Source of the DNA: an uncultured Hyphomicrobiales bacterium
GTDB lineage: Bacteria; Pseudomonadota; Alphaproteobacteria; Rhizobiales; Xanthobacteraceae
Length of the DNA stretch: 34,199 bases
Direction: 5' to 3'
NCBI GenBank assembly: GCA_903891395.1
Contig: CAITEM010000009.1
Location: 1 to 34,199, forward strand
In this document: positions 6,768 through 16,175 of the stretch, one piece after another
Position numbering within the stretch: position 1 is the first letter of the stretch
Layout of the letters: every line of letters starts with the position of its first letter
Notes under the pieces: model-generated
Seen by the model: only the letters and a program-made list of their open reading frames with translations
Database searches by the model: none
Told to the model about the DNA's origin: nothing
Made by a program: the position numbers and the translations under genes

Positions 6768-9700
6768 TCACGCGGGGGTGATGCCCGCCAGGGCGGCGTC
6801 AAGCGCAGCGCCGGAAAACTCCATAAGATCAGGTACTTCAGTCCAGATCACAGCGGTCCGTAAGGTCTTGTCGGGGTACAATCTCGCGAGCACGGCGCGG
6901 TACAAAGCAAGCTGGCGGACATAAAGCGGCGGCACGTCCTCGATTCGCCGCGGCGCGGGCCGATTCGTCTTGAAATCGGCAATGAGGACCGAGTCTGGCG
7001 TAACGGCCAGGCGGTCGATCTGGCCGGAGACTCGCACCGCTTTGCCGCCGATGTCGAGCCGGCCGACAATCGGCACTTCGGCCCGGCTGGCGGGGCCGTA
7101 CAGCGCGGCGAATCGGGGATCCTCAAGCACGAGCCTGACTTGTGCGGCGAGCTGGGCGCGATCGCCGGCGGACAGTTTCCCGCCGCGACGGGCGAGGTAG
7201 TCCTGCGCGGCTTGCAACCGCCGTTCTGAGGGAACGTCAGGCAAAGATTGCATCAGCCGGTGGGCGAGCGTTCCGCGCAGCAAAGCTTCCTCGGAGCTGC
7301 CCGGCGCGAGGGCGCGCGTGGCGTCGTCATCGTCGGCGCTGGAAGGCGTGAGGGTGCGCGGCCCGGCACGGTCGGGCTTCGCGTTTGACGTCAACCACGC
7401 GGGCAGAGCGACCGGCGGACTGGGCGGCTTTGCCGTGTCGCCGGCTGACTGTAGCGGCAGAGCGTCCCCTTTGCGGAAGCGCAGGACCTCGCCATCACCG
7501 TCCTCGGCTGGCTCGATGACGCAATACGGCGTCAACGCGGTCTCGACCAGTTGGTACCAGCAGCCGTCGGGGATCTTGTTCTGGCCTTGCGCGCCGCAGA
7601 TCACCAGCCGCTCGGCGGCGCGCGTCATGGCGACGTAGAGCAGGCGGCGATATTCATCGCGGGCTTCCTGCTGCACCTTGCTGCGTGCTTCCGACATGAG
7701 ACCGGCATCGGCCGCGCGTGCGGTACCCCAGACCAGTGCGCCGCTCTGCAGCGTCAGCAGCCGTGGGTCTTTCGGCCCGCCGGGCTTGGTCGTGGTGTCG
7801 GCGAGAATGACGGTATTGGCTTCGAGACCCTTGGCGCCGTGTACGGTCATAACCCGCACTTCATCGCGCGCCATTTCCATATCGCGGCGCACTTCGGCGC
7901 GCGCCGCGCGCAGCCAGGCGATGAAGCCTTGCAGCGACGGCGTCTGCCGCGTCTCATAGTCGAGCGCGAGATTGAGAAATTCGTCGAGTGCGTCGTTGGC
8001 TTCCGGCCCGAGCCGCGCCAGGATCTTCTGCCGGCCGCGCGATGCGCCGAGCACATGCGAGAACAATCCGAACGGTGTCAGCTTGCGTGACGCCTCGGCC
8101 CATTCGCTCAAGGCCGTATCCGCGGCAGCGAACGTCATGTCGTCGGCCGCCTTGGCGCGCAGGCTGTCGCGCAGCGTGCCTTTGCGATTCCAGGCGAGGT
8201 CGAACAGTTGCTGCTCGGTCAGGCCGAACAGCGGGCTCTTCAGCACACTCGCGAGCGCCAGATCGTCGTGCGGCAGCAACAAAGCATCCGTCAGCGCCAT
8301 CAGGTCCATCACGGCGATATGCTCGGTCAGTACCAAGCGGTCGGCGCCCGCGACCGGAATGCCCGCGGTCTTGAGCGCGCGGATGATGGCCTCGAACAGC
8401 GGGCCGCGCTGGCGAACCAGCACCAGCACGTCGCCAGGCTTGAGCCCCTGCGCCATCCAGCGTTTCACCTGGGCCGCGATCTTGCGCGCCAGCAGCACGC
8501 GGGGGCTTTCCTCGCTCTCGGTGTCGAACGGCGCGTCCCAGCCTTCCATGTCCTTGCGTTCGGCGGGCGCGATCAACGGCCAGAGTTCGACGAGGCCGGG
8601 CGCTGCGCCCGGTAAAGATTCATGCGGCGGAATGCCGGCAAGATCGGTGGTGATGCTGGCGAAGGTCTCAGGCGCTGCGAAGACACGGTCTACCGAGCCC
8701 AGCACGTTCTCGCCGGAGCGGAACGAGTGGTGGAAGCGCAGATAGCGCCAGCCCTGGTCCGGCGTGTTGAACTGCCGGTCGAACTCGCGGCGCATCTCGT
8801 CGAAGGCGCGGGGCGCCGCGCCCTGGAACGAAAAGATCGACTGCTTCTCGTCGCCGACCGCAAACACCGTGCGTTTCACATTGGGCCGCGCGCCGCCGGG
8901 CGTGAATTCCGAAACGATGGTGCGCACGATGCTCCATTGCTTCGGGCTGGTGTCCTGCGCTTCATCTATGAGGACGTGGTCGATACCGAGATCGAGCTTG
9001 TACAGTACCCAGGCGGCGGAAGCGGCGGAAAACAGCGCCAGCGTCTTGTCGATCAGGTCGTCATAGTCGAGCAGCGCGCGGCGTTCTTTTTCACGGGCGT
9101 AGCGCGTGATGACTTCGGCGGCGATGGTGATGAGCGCGCCGGTGCGGTCGCGCGCGGTCAAGGCGCGTTCACGCGCCAGCAGTTTGCAGACGCGGCCCTG
9201 CTCGGCCAATAGGCGGTCGAGCCAATCGGGATGCTTCTTGGCGATTGCGCCGGTGACGACGTTCTTGCGCGGCTCCAGCGTCGCCGTGCAGAATACCTTG
9301 AGATAGGCGTCGATGCGGTCGCGTCCGACTGTCTTGCGCGCGGTTTCCAACGCAGCGACATGTTTTTTGTCGTTGGCCGATCCGGAATCCAGAATTTCGA
9401 TGAGCAGGGGCCATTCGGCAGCCGGGATCAGCGAATGCGAGAAGAACTCAGCCTCAAGGGACTCGCGGGTGTCGCCGGGTTCAAGCCCGAGCGTGGCCGT
9501 CAGTTCCGCAATCGCCTCTTCGACGCTTCCGGCGCGCGCGATCCAGGCTTCAATCTTGTCGCGCTCGCGGATCGCGTCGTCGATGACGTCCTTGAAGGTC
9601 TGGTCGGCGGCGACGACAATGGCGGTCGCCAGTGCCTTGCCGAGTGCGCTGCTGGAATCGCTGGCGGCTTCCAGCAATACGCCGAGCTTTAATTCATCAA

Positions 9701-10178
9701 GCAATTGCGAGGTGGTGGCCTCGTCGAGCACGGTGAAGCGCGCCGCGACATTGGCCTCGAACGGGAATTGATGCAGTAGCCGCGTGCAGAAGGCGTGAAT
9801 GGTCTGCACCTTCAGGCCGCCCGGCGTTTCCAGCGCCGACGCGAACAGCCGCCGCGCCTGGATGCGCTGCGCAGGCGTGGCCGGCTTGCCGGTGCTCTGC
9901 TCGATCTTCCGGGTCAGCGCCTCGTTGTCGAGCGTGGTCCATTCTGCCAGCGTGCCGAACACGCGGTTCGCCATGTTGGCGGCCGCGGCCTTAGTGAAGG
10001 TGATGCACAGAATTTTCGCCGGATCGACGCCGCGCAGCAGTAGATTGATGACGCGCTGCGCCAGCACGTGGGTCTTGCCGGAGCCGGCATTGGCGGCGAC
10101 GAAGGCCGACACGTCCGGGTCGGCGGCGTCGATCTGGACGCCGGTGACTTCTTTCGGGACGAGACGGGGCGTGGTCAT
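6768..10178 (-). CDS. addA: Double-strand break repair helicase-nuclease AddA
   Basis: 1136 residues, full length. AddA is the SF1A (UvrD-like) 3'-5' helicase and nuclease subunit of AddAB, which resects DNA ends and loads RecA after Chi recognition. Visible motifs are Walker A AANAGSGKT near residue 30, DEAQDTS (motif II), GDEKQSIFSFQGA (motif III), VMTVHGAKGLEANTV (motif V) and RRLLYVAMTRA (motif VI). The C-terminal RecB-type nuclease has IADFKTN and RQLALYRAVL, giving the D-x-K and QxxxY residues, so the nuclease looks active. Its start overlaps the addB stop by 4 bases (ATGA), fixing the start. Confidence 0.97.
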   Translation of the reverse strand: MTTPRLVPKEVTGVQIDAADPDVSAFVAANAGSGKTHVLAQRVINLLLRGVDPAKILCITFTKAAAANMANRVFGTLAEWTTLDNEALTRKIEQSTGKPATPAQRIQARRLFASALETPGGLKVQTIHAFCTRLLHQFPFEANVAARFTVLDEATTSQLLDELKLGVLLEAASDSSSALGKALATAIVVAADQTFKDVIDDAIRERDKIEAWIARAGSVEEAIAELTATLGLEPGDTRESLEAEFFSHSLIPAAEWPLLIEILDSGSANDKKHVAALETARKTVGRDRIDAYLKVFCTATLEPRKNVVTGAIAKKHPDWLDRLLAEQGRVCKLLARERALTARDRTGALITIAAEVITRYAREKERRALLDYDDLIDKTLALFSAASAAWVLYKLDLGIDHVLIDEAQDTSPKQWSIVRTIVSEFTPGGARPNVKRTVFAVGDEKQSIFSFQGAAPRAFDEMRREFDRQFNTPDQGWRYLRFHHSFRSGENVLGSVDRVFAAPETFASITTDLAGIPPHESLPGAAPGLVELWPLIAPAERKDMEGWDAPFDTESEESPRVLLARKIAAQVKRWMAQGLKPGDVLVLVRQRGPLFEAIIRALKTAGIPVAGADRLVLTEHIAVMDLMALTDALLLPHDDLALASVLKSPLFGLTEQQLFDLAWNRKGTLRDSLRAKAADDMTFAAADTALSEWAEASRKLTPFGLFSHVLGASRGRQKILARLGPEANDALDEFLNLALDYETRQTPSLQGFIAWLRAARAEVRRDMEMARDEVRVMTVHGAKGLEANTVILADTTTKPGGPKDPRLLTLQSGALVWGTARAADAGLMSEARSKVQQEARDEYRRLLYVAMTRAAERLVICGAQGQNKIPDGCWYQLVETALTPYCVIEPAEDGDGEVLRFRKGDALPLQSAGDTAKPPSPPVALPAWLTSNAKPDRAGPRTLTPSSADDDDATRALAPGSSEEALLRGTLAHRLMQSLPDVPSERRLQAAQDYLARRGGKLSAGDRAQLAAQVRLVLEDPRFAALYGPASRAEVPIVGRLDIGGKAVRVSGQIDRLAVTPDSVLIADFKTNRPAPRRIEDVPPLYVRQLALYRAVLARLYPDKTLRTAVIWTEVPDLMEFSGAALDAALAGITPA

Positions 10179-13100
10179 TCGCCACCCTCCTCATCGCCGC
10201 CGCCGGACAGCGACCATTCCTTGACACGGGCGAGGTGGTCGTAGTCGCCGTAATGATTGGTCCACATCGGATGGACCAGCGACAGATAGGGCGTGTCCTT
10301 GTTCTCGAAGTCGGCCGCCAGCTTCTTGAGCTGGGTCAGGGCGTGGTCGGCTTGCGTGTCGGGCGTGCCCTCTTTGAATGTAATGGCGAGGTGCTTGCCG
10401 GGCGGCTCGCCGCCCTTCAGCGTGACGTAGGCGAGTTCCGATACGGAGCCGGGCAGAACGGTGCCGAATTTGCCGCTGCGCAGGATGGCGGCTTCCAGCG
10501 TCAGTTGCGGCGCGAGACCTGTGCGCACCTGCTTCTCGGTGCGCCCCGCGCCGGTCTTGTAGTCGATAATGACATAGCTGCCATCGTGTCGCTGTTCGAT
10601 GCGGTCGGCGATGGCCGACAGCGTGAACTCGCGTTGGCCGATGGGGAATTTTACTTCGCCGCGAATTTCCGCGTGCAACGTCTTGATATCGAGGCGGCGC
10701 TCGCCGTCCCACTGTACGAACCAGCCGGTAATACGCTTGAAGCGCGGCCACCAGAACGCGCGCGCTTCCTCGTAATCGTTCAGCGGCGCGAAGCGGGTTT
10801 CGCCCAGCGTCAGCAATTCCTGCGAGGGATCTGCGGGAAGGGCGGCGGCGAAGTTGGACGTGAAGTCGCCGATGGCGCCGTGAATGACGGTGCCGCGGTC
10901 GCGCGCGCCCGGTGGCGTATCGACGGCGTCGAGCGGCGCCAGCCGGAGAATATATTTGGCGTAGATCGTATAAGGATCGCGCAGCCAGTCCTCGATCGCC
11001 GTTACCGACAGTTTGGATGGCCGCGCCTCGATCGGCGGCTTCGGCGCGGGACGTTCGGCGGCCTTGATTTGCGCCGGGTGATCGAGCGCGCGAGCGTAGT
11101 CGAGATAGCGTGTGCCGCGCGCCAGCACTTCCTTCCAGCGCTCCTTGCCGGCCAGCGCGGCGATGCGCTGCACGAAGCGCGAGGTCACCGTCGGCGCACC
11201 GCCGACTTTTGCTGCGCGCGACAGAATGATTTCTGGTGCGCCCAGCGCCTGCGCGAAGTCGTGCGCGGACAGGCCGATACGGCGTTCCGGCGGATCGAGG
11301 CCGAGGTCGCGGCGCATCGGACGCGACAGCCAAGGATCGCTGCGCGTTTCCGGCGGCCAGGTGGCCTCGTTGAGGCCGGCGAGCAGGACGCGGTCGATCG
11401 ATTGCAGGCGCGCTTCGAGCGGGCCGAAGATGCGAATGTGGACGTCGCGCGCTTCCGGCCGCCGCACCACGCGGTCGCCGATGGCGATCTGGAACAGCTC
11501 AGGGTAGTCGTTTCTGTCGGCCGCCAGACTTGCCGCGGATGGACTCAAGACGAGCTTGTCCAGAGCGTCAAAAAGCGCGGTCCCATCGTTGTTGGCGAAG
11601 GCGGCACTGTCGTCTTTTGTAGATCGGCTGAGTTCGGCGATGACGTCGCGATGACGCTTTGCCAGGTCGCTCAGCTTGTGATCGCCTCGCGTCACGGTTT
11701 CAAGCGGAGCCAGCGCCGTCTTGAGCCGCGCGATCAGGTCCGCAGCGGTGTCGAGTTCCAGGCCGGTGATCGTCTTGCGCGGGTCGCTGTCATGCAGCTT
11801 CGATTGATTGGAGCGGAAGGTCGCGAGCGCCTGCGCAAGGCCTTCGCTGCCGCGGCGCGGCCGCGGACCGCGCAGCAGCGCGCGTTCCAGCGTGACGATG
11901 GCGGCGGTGTGGGTGCCCGCAACAGCGCCGAGGCGTAGCAGCGGATGCTTCAGCAAAGCCAGCAGCGTCACCGGTTCAAGGCCTTTGAGCGCGGCCTCGA
12001 CCGCGAGGCGCGCGAATACGCCCGCCGGCGTGTCAGCCAGCGCGTCGCCGCCGGAATCGTCCACCATGACCTGCCAACGCGCCAAGGCGGCAACGACGCG
12101 GCGCGCCAGCGCGCGGTCGGGCGTGATCAGCGCGGCGGTCTTGTCCGGCGTCTCGGCGGCCTCGCGCAAGCAGACCGCGATCGCCAGCGCTTCTTCCTCG
12201 GCATTGGCCGCCTCGATCATGCCGACCGATTGCAGCGCATTGGCTGCGGCCGTGTCGAAGGATTCGGCATTGCGGCGCGCCAGCCAGTGCTCGGTGGTGG
12301 ACGCGGGGCGCAGAGCCTCTGACACCAGCATTTCGCGGCCATGCGCGGCGGGCATGCTCAGCGGCTGCACCTCCGCGCGCGTCATGCCGATCCGCGTCAG
12401 CAGCGCCTGCATGGCGAATTGCGCATGACCGGCCGCGGGCATCTGGTCGTGCGCCTTGGCGTCCGCGCCGCCGGCGATCATTTCCCAAGATGCGTCGTCG
12501 AGATCGGTGTCGAGGCCGGGCAGCACCACGGCGCCGTGCGGCAGCATCGCGATGGTCGCGAGCAGTTTAGCGGTGGCCGGCATCGAGCCGGTGGAGCCGG
12601 CGGCGATGACCGGCGCGGTGCTCGTGGCGAGACGTTTCTGTTCGGCTTCTATCAATCGGTCACGGCGCGTGGCGGCCTCGATGGCATTGAGCTCGGCGAG
12701 CCGCGCCGGCCAGTATTCGCGCGCGATCTTGAGAAACCGCAGTGACAGTTGCCAGTAGACGTCGAGATCGTCCGGCACCAGGCCGTCGAGCTTCTTCCAG
12801 TCGACCTGGCGCGTCGTCATGTCGTCGATCAGACGGGCGAGATCGTCGGCAAGCCCAAGGGCTGCTTGCGGTGTGTTCGCGATCAGCGCCGCGCCTTGCG
12901 CGCCGCGCACTTCGGGCGTGTTCGCCCATTTCAGAATGAGTTCGGCGAGGATCAAGCGCCGTTCCAGCGGCTCAAGGGCAGCGGGGAGCGTCAGCGCGGC
13001 TTCGGCCAATTCACCGGTCGCGACCTGCGCGAACACGATCTCGTCTTCGTCGATGTCGCCGATGGGGACGATGCGCGGCAGGATCGCGGCGTCGCCGTCC

Positions 13101-13300
13101 ATCCGTTCCAGGAACATTTCGCGTGCGAGACGGCAGGCGCGCCGCGTCGGCAGATAAAGCGTGGCGCGGGCCAGTTCGAGCGGATCGCTCGAGGCGGGAA
13201 AGCCTTTGACGAGCGTGCCCGCGCGCAGGGCGTCGATCAGCACCGCCAAAAACGGCGCCGAGGCGGGAATGTTGAAAACGTTGGGTGTCGCGGCCGGCAT
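10175..13300 (-). CDS. addB: Double-strand break repair protein AddB (alphaproteobacterial type)
   Basis: 1041 residues. Partner of AddA; it holds a helicase-like, Chi-scanning body and a C-terminal PD-(D/E)XK nuclease that cuts the 5' strand. The nuclease motif IIDYKTGAGRTEKQV with downstream APQLTLEAAIL (QxxxE) is intact. No Walker A is visible in the N-terminal part (LYLPTRRACRLAREM), so the helicase fold is probably inactive. The four-cysteine iron-sulfur staple of Bacillus AddB is also absent: only two cysteines are seen in the whole protein, neither near the nuclease. It follows murU by 33 bases and is coupled to addA by an ATGA overlap. Confidence 0.95.
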   Translation of the reverse strand: MPAATPNVFNIPASAPFLAVLIDALRAGTLVKGFPASSDPLELARATLYLPTRRACRLAREMFLERMDGDAAILPRIVPIGDIDEDEIVFAQVATGELAEAALTLPAALEPLERRLILAELILKWANTPEVRGAQGAALIANTPQAALGLADDLARLIDDMTTRQVDWKKLDGLVPDDLDVYWQLSLRFLKIAREYWPARLAELNAIEAATRRDRLIEAEQKRLATSTAPVIAAGSTGSMPATAKLLATIAMLPHGAVVLPGLDTDLDDASWEMIAGGADAKAHDQMPAAGHAQFAMQALLTRIGMTRAEVQPLSMPAAHGREMLVSEALRPASTTEHWLARRNAESFDTAAANALQSVGMIEAANAEEEALAIAVCLREAAETPDKTAALITPDRALARRVVAALARWQVMVDDSGGDALADTPAGVFARLAVEAALKGLEPVTLLALLKHPLLRLGAVAGTHTAAIVTLERALLRGPRPRRGSEGLAQALATFRSNQSKLHDSDPRKTITGLELDTAADLIARLKTALAPLETVTRGDHKLSDLAKRHRDVIAELSRSTKDDSAAFANNDGTALFDALDKLVLSPSAASLAADRNDYPELFQIAIGDRVVRRPEARDVHIRIFGPLEARLQSIDRVLLAGLNEATWPPETRSDPWLSRPMRRDLGLDPPERRIGLSAHDFAQALGAPEIILSRAAKVGGAPTVTSRFVQRIAALAGKERWKEVLARGTRYLDYARALDHPAQIKAAERPAPKPPIEARPSKLSVTAIEDWLRDPYTIYAKYILRLAPLDAVDTPPGARDRGTVIHGAIGDFTSNFAAALPADPSQELLTLGETRFAPLNDYEEARAFWWPRFKRITGWFVQWDGERRLDIKTLHAEIRGEVKFPIGQREFTLSAIADRIEQRHDGSYVIIDYKTGAGRTEKQVRTGLAPQLTLEAAILRSGKFGTVLPGSVSELAYVTLKGGEPPGKHLAITFKEGTPDTQADHALTQLKKLAADFENKDTPYLSLVHPMWTNHYGDYDHLARVKEWSLSGGGDEEGGE

Positions 13301-13333
13301 AGACCGCGAATCTATACACGGTTTGGCGGAGCG

Positions 13334-14062
13334 CTACTGCGCGCTGGCCTTGATCGCGGCTTCGGCGGTGCCGATCGATTCGGGCGTGCCGACGTGCATC
13401 CACAGGCCTTCGAGGCGCAGGCCAGACAGGCGGCCAGCTTCGGCGGCGCGCATGAACAGGGTGGTCAGCGAGAATTTGCCTTGCGGCGCGTCGGCAAACA
13501 GCGCGGGGGAGAAGATCGCGGCGCCGGCATAGACGAAGGGCGCCACCTCGCGCTCGGGACGGCGGCGCAGGCGGCCGTCCGAGGCCATGTTGAAGTCGCC
13601 CCGGCCGTCATAGCCGATGCTGCCGGCGATCGGCGCCAGCAGCAGCAAAGCGTCCATGGTGGCGGGGTCGAAGGTCTCGGCCAGGCGCGTGAGGTTGGGC
13701 TTCACGCCGTCGATCCAGACGGTGTCGGCGTTGAGATGGAAAAACGGCGCGTCGCCGAGTTCGGGCAAGGCATTCACCACGCCGCCGCCGGTGTCGAGCA
13801 GTACGCCGCGCTCGTCGGAGATCGTGATCTGCGGCCGCGTGCGGCCTTCGACGTGGGCGATGATCTGCTCGGCGAAGTGATGGACGTTGACGATTGCATG
13901 CTCGACGCCGGCTTCTGCGAGGCGGTCGAGCACATGATCGAGCAGCGGCTTGCCGGCGACCTTCACCAGCGGCTTCGGCATGGTGTCGGTGAGCGGACGC
14001 ATGCGCGTGCCGAGGCCCGCGGCCAGCACCATGGCGCGGCGCGGGGTGTTCGGTGTCGTCAT
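13334..14062 (-). CDS. murU: MurU-like nucleotidyltransferase (MurNAc-1-phosphate uridylyltransferase)
   Basis: 242 residues from the ATG at 14062, which overlaps the stop of the preceding gene (ATGA). The nucleotidyltransferase signature AMVLAAGLGTRMRPLTD followed by KPLVKVAGKPLL opens the protein, and the metal-binding Asp is in FFHLNADTVW. Paired with an AmgK-type kinase, this family member most likely turns MurNAc alpha-1-phosphate and UTP into UDP-MurNAc. That route recycles peptidoglycan sugar past MurA/MurB and can lower fosfomycin sensitivity (Pseudomonas). The function rests on the pairing with AmgK; a hexose-1-phosphate substrate cannot be excluded. The frame stays open upstream inside the kinase gene, but that extension is not coding. 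Confidence 0.88.
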   Translation of the reverse strand: MTTPNTPRRAMVLAAGLGTRMRPLTDTMPKPLVKVAGKPLLDHVLDRLAEAGVEHAIVNVHHFAEQIIAHVEGRTRPQITISDERGVLLDTGGGVVNALPELGDAPFFHLNADTVWIDGVKPNLTRLAETFDPATMDALLLLAPIAGSIGYDGRGDFNMASDGRLRRRPEREVAPFVYAGAAIFSPALFADAPQGKFSLTTLFMRAAEAGRLSGLRLEGLWMHVGTPESIGTAEAAIKASAQ

Positions 14063-15600
14063 TTCAGGGCTTTCAACGGCGGGACGTGGAGTTTGTACCA
14101 ACTTTGCAGCGGCGCCAGCGCCGGATGCGCCAAAGAGCGCTGCAGATAGCCCCATACGCGCGGCAGATGACGTAAATATTGCGGCTTGCCGTCGCGTTTC
14201 TCCAGCCGCGCAAAGATGCCAAGGATCTTGGAGGCGCGCTGTGCGGCCAGCGTCGCATAGGCGCGCACGAAGGCCGGGGCGTCGAAGCCGGGTTCGGCCT
14301 TCAGCCGCGCGCGCGTGTAGCGCGACAACAGCGATATTTCGACCATCTCCGGCACATCGACGCGGGCGTCCTGCAGCAGCGAAGCGACGTCGTAGGCCGG
14401 CGAGCCCATCACGGCATCCTGGAAATCCAGCAAGCCGATGCGGCCGGTGCCCTGACGTTCCGGAAGCCACATCAGGTTGGGCGAATGATAATCGCGCATC
14501 ACCCAGGTCGCCGGCGCCTGGATCACCGGCATCAGCGCGTCGCGCCACAGTGACAGGAAAACGTCGCGTTTGTTGTCGGAGATTTTGGTGTCGAGTTTGG
14601 GCAGATACCAATCGAGCAGCAATTCGGCTTCGATCAGCAGCGCCTCGAGATCGTATTTCGGCAGCCGGTATTCGACGGCGGGTTCGACAGGCAATATGTC
14701 GGGCACGCGGTTGCGATGCAGTGCCGCCAGAACATCGACCGCGGTTTCGTAACGCTCTTCGATCGGTGCCGGCGGATCGCCGGCCACCACGACCTCGCGG
14801 CCGAAATCCTCGATCAGCAGCAACCCGGCCTCGCGGTCGCTGGCGAAAATCGCCGGCGCGGAAAAGCCCAGTTCGCGCAACGCCAGCGTCATGGCGATGA
14901 ACGGCGTCACGTCCTCGGCGAGATGGGCGATGGCGCTGTATGGCTTGCCGTCGCGCACCACCGGTCCGTCGGGGCGGCGCGGTGAGTTCATCAGGATGTA
15001 GGTGGCGCCGTCCGCCGTCAGGCGTTCGTAGGCGCGGGTCGATGCGTCGCCCTGCATGTGCCGGCGTTCGGCCAGCGCAAAACCGGCGCGCGCCAGGAAA
15101 CGGCGGATCGTGGCGATGCGTTCGGCCCTGGCGGCGAAGTTGCCGTAGCCGGTAATGCGGACGTTGCGGAAGGTCTCACCTTGCGGCGGCGACAGCGTCA
15201 GTGCGACGTCGAGCCGGTTCGCCGGCAGAAATCCGGCGGCGCGGTCGGGCCATTCCAGCAGCGTTACGGCATTTTCGGAAGCGTCCTCGAAACCGAGTTC
15301 GGCAAGTTCGCCCGGCCCCGACAGCCGGTACAGGTCGGCATGCAGCAGGTTGAAGCGCGGCAGTTCGTAGGTCTGCATGATGGTGAAGGTCGGGCTCGGC
15401 ACCTCGATCCGCTCGTCGCCGGCGAAATGGCGGATCAGCGCGCGCGCGACGGTGGCCTTGCCGGCGCCGAGAACGCCCGACAGCGTAATCAGGTCGCCGG
15501 TCTCGATGGTGGCGGCGATGTCGGTCATCAGCCGGCGGGTGGCCTGCTCGTCCTCAAGCGCGACCGTGAAGCTGAAACCGTCGGAAGACGTGGGAAACAT
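14059..15600 (-). CDS. TsaE (t6A tRNA modification ATPase) fused to AmgK-type MurNAc/GlcNAc kinase
   Basis: 513 residues, two fused proteins. Residues 1 to about 155 are TsaE, which drives the TsaB-TsaD cycle making t6A37 in ANN-decoding tRNAs; visible are VPSPTFTIMQTY (67-78), LLHADLYRLSG (85-95) and LLEWPDRA (114-121). The Walker A at 42-49 is GVLGAGKA: the Mg-coordinating Ser/Thr is Ala49, which should weaken or abolish ATP hydrolysis. Residues about 160-513 are an APH-fold anomeric sugar kinase with RDYHSPNLM (catalytic Asp370, Asn375) and LLDFQDAVMGSPAYD (metal site), matching AmgK. The same TsaE-kinase fusion is common in Rhizobiales. It opens the operon tsaE/amgK-murU-addB-addA-trxA. 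The near-palindrome around 15625-15637 includes a TATAAC on the minus strand that could be a -10. Confidence 0.9.
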   Translation of the reverse strand: MFPTSSDGFSFTVALEDEQATRRLMTDIAATIETGDLITLSGVLGAGKATVARALIRHFAGDERIEVPSPTFTIMQTYELPRFNLLHADLYRLSGPGELAELGFEDASENAVTLLEWPDRAAGFLPANRLDVALTLSPPQGETFRNVRITGYGNFAARAERIATIRRFLARAGFALAERRHMQGDASTRAYERLTADGATYILMNSPRRPDGPVVRDGKPYSAIAHLAEDVTPFIAMTLALRELGFSAPAIFASDREAGLLLIEDFGREVVVAGDPPAPIEERYETAVDVLAALHRNRVPDILPVEPAVEYRLPKYDLEALLIEAELLLDWYLPKLDTKISDNKRDVFLSLWRDALMPVIQAPATWVMRDYHSPNLMWLPERQGTGRIGLLDFQDAVMGSPAYDVASLLQDARVDVPEMVEISLLSRYTRARLKAEPGFDAPAFVRAYATLAAQRASKILGIFARLEKRDGKPQYLRHLPRVWGYLQRSLAHPALAPLQSWYKLHVPPLKALK

Positions 15601-15663
15601 CGAATCATCCGCGTGAAGGCCCCAACGTTATAAACGTCGCGGACGGCGGGAAGAAGCTTCGCG

Positions 15664-15912
15664 CTAATGGCGGGGTCCAGGCGGGCGGCCGTTTTTGCGC
15701 AGGAATTCCTGGCCAGTGGCGGTGACGACGATGCGCATGACCTGGCCCGGCACCGGCTCGCGCTTGACCAGGCCGCGATCCACCGCATCCTCCCAAACCG
15801 TGAGCCTCGGACATGAAGTCCGCCAGGCGTCGATGACGGCCGCATAGGGCCGCGGCTCCTTGGCGACCCATTCGACGAGGTCGAGCACGAGCGGATCGAG
15901 CGGGTGGGTCAT
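15664..15912 (-). CDS. Conserved hypothetical protein, small, winged-helix-like
   Basis: 82 residues from the ATG at 15912, preceded by AAGGGGG at a normal ribosome-binding distance; an ATG 18 codons upstream lacks such a site. The sequence begins MTHPLDPLVLDLVEWVAKEP, contains IDAWRTSCPRLTVWEDAVDRG and ends in a basic tail. I recall close homologues in Bradyrhizobium-type genomes without assigned function. The alternation of short helices followed by VMRIVVTATGQEFL looks like a winged helix such as those of MarR-type or helix-turn-helix domains, so DNA binding is possible but unproven. It lies 63 bases upstream of tsaE/amgK in the same orientation and may share its transcript. Confidence 0.7.
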   Translation of the reverse strand: MTHPLDPLVLDLVEWVAKEPRPYAAVIDAWRTSCPRLTVWEDAVDRGLVKREPVPGQVMRIVVTATGQEFLRKNGRPPGPRH

Positions 15913-16175
15913 TCGAAACCCCCTTGGGCGCGGCGGATAGCCGAAACAATAAGCAGAATAATCCAAGGCCCGGTTAACCGAAACCGGCGTGTTATAGGCG
16001 AAAAGTCCTGAATTGCGAAGCAGCCGCGGTTAAGGGAGATGACGGGTTCCAAGCTGTTTACATGTCGGACAAAAGCGTTACCGAAGATTAAGCACGTATG
16101 CGCTTTAGCGGACATACTCACTTTTCAATTACCAGTGGCCGCTAGATTTCCCAGGTTCAACTTGGATACCGGGGA

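Noticed and set aside
10235..11938. 567-codon open frame on the plus strand opposite addB
   Set aside because: Antisense shadow of addB without any recognisable domain.
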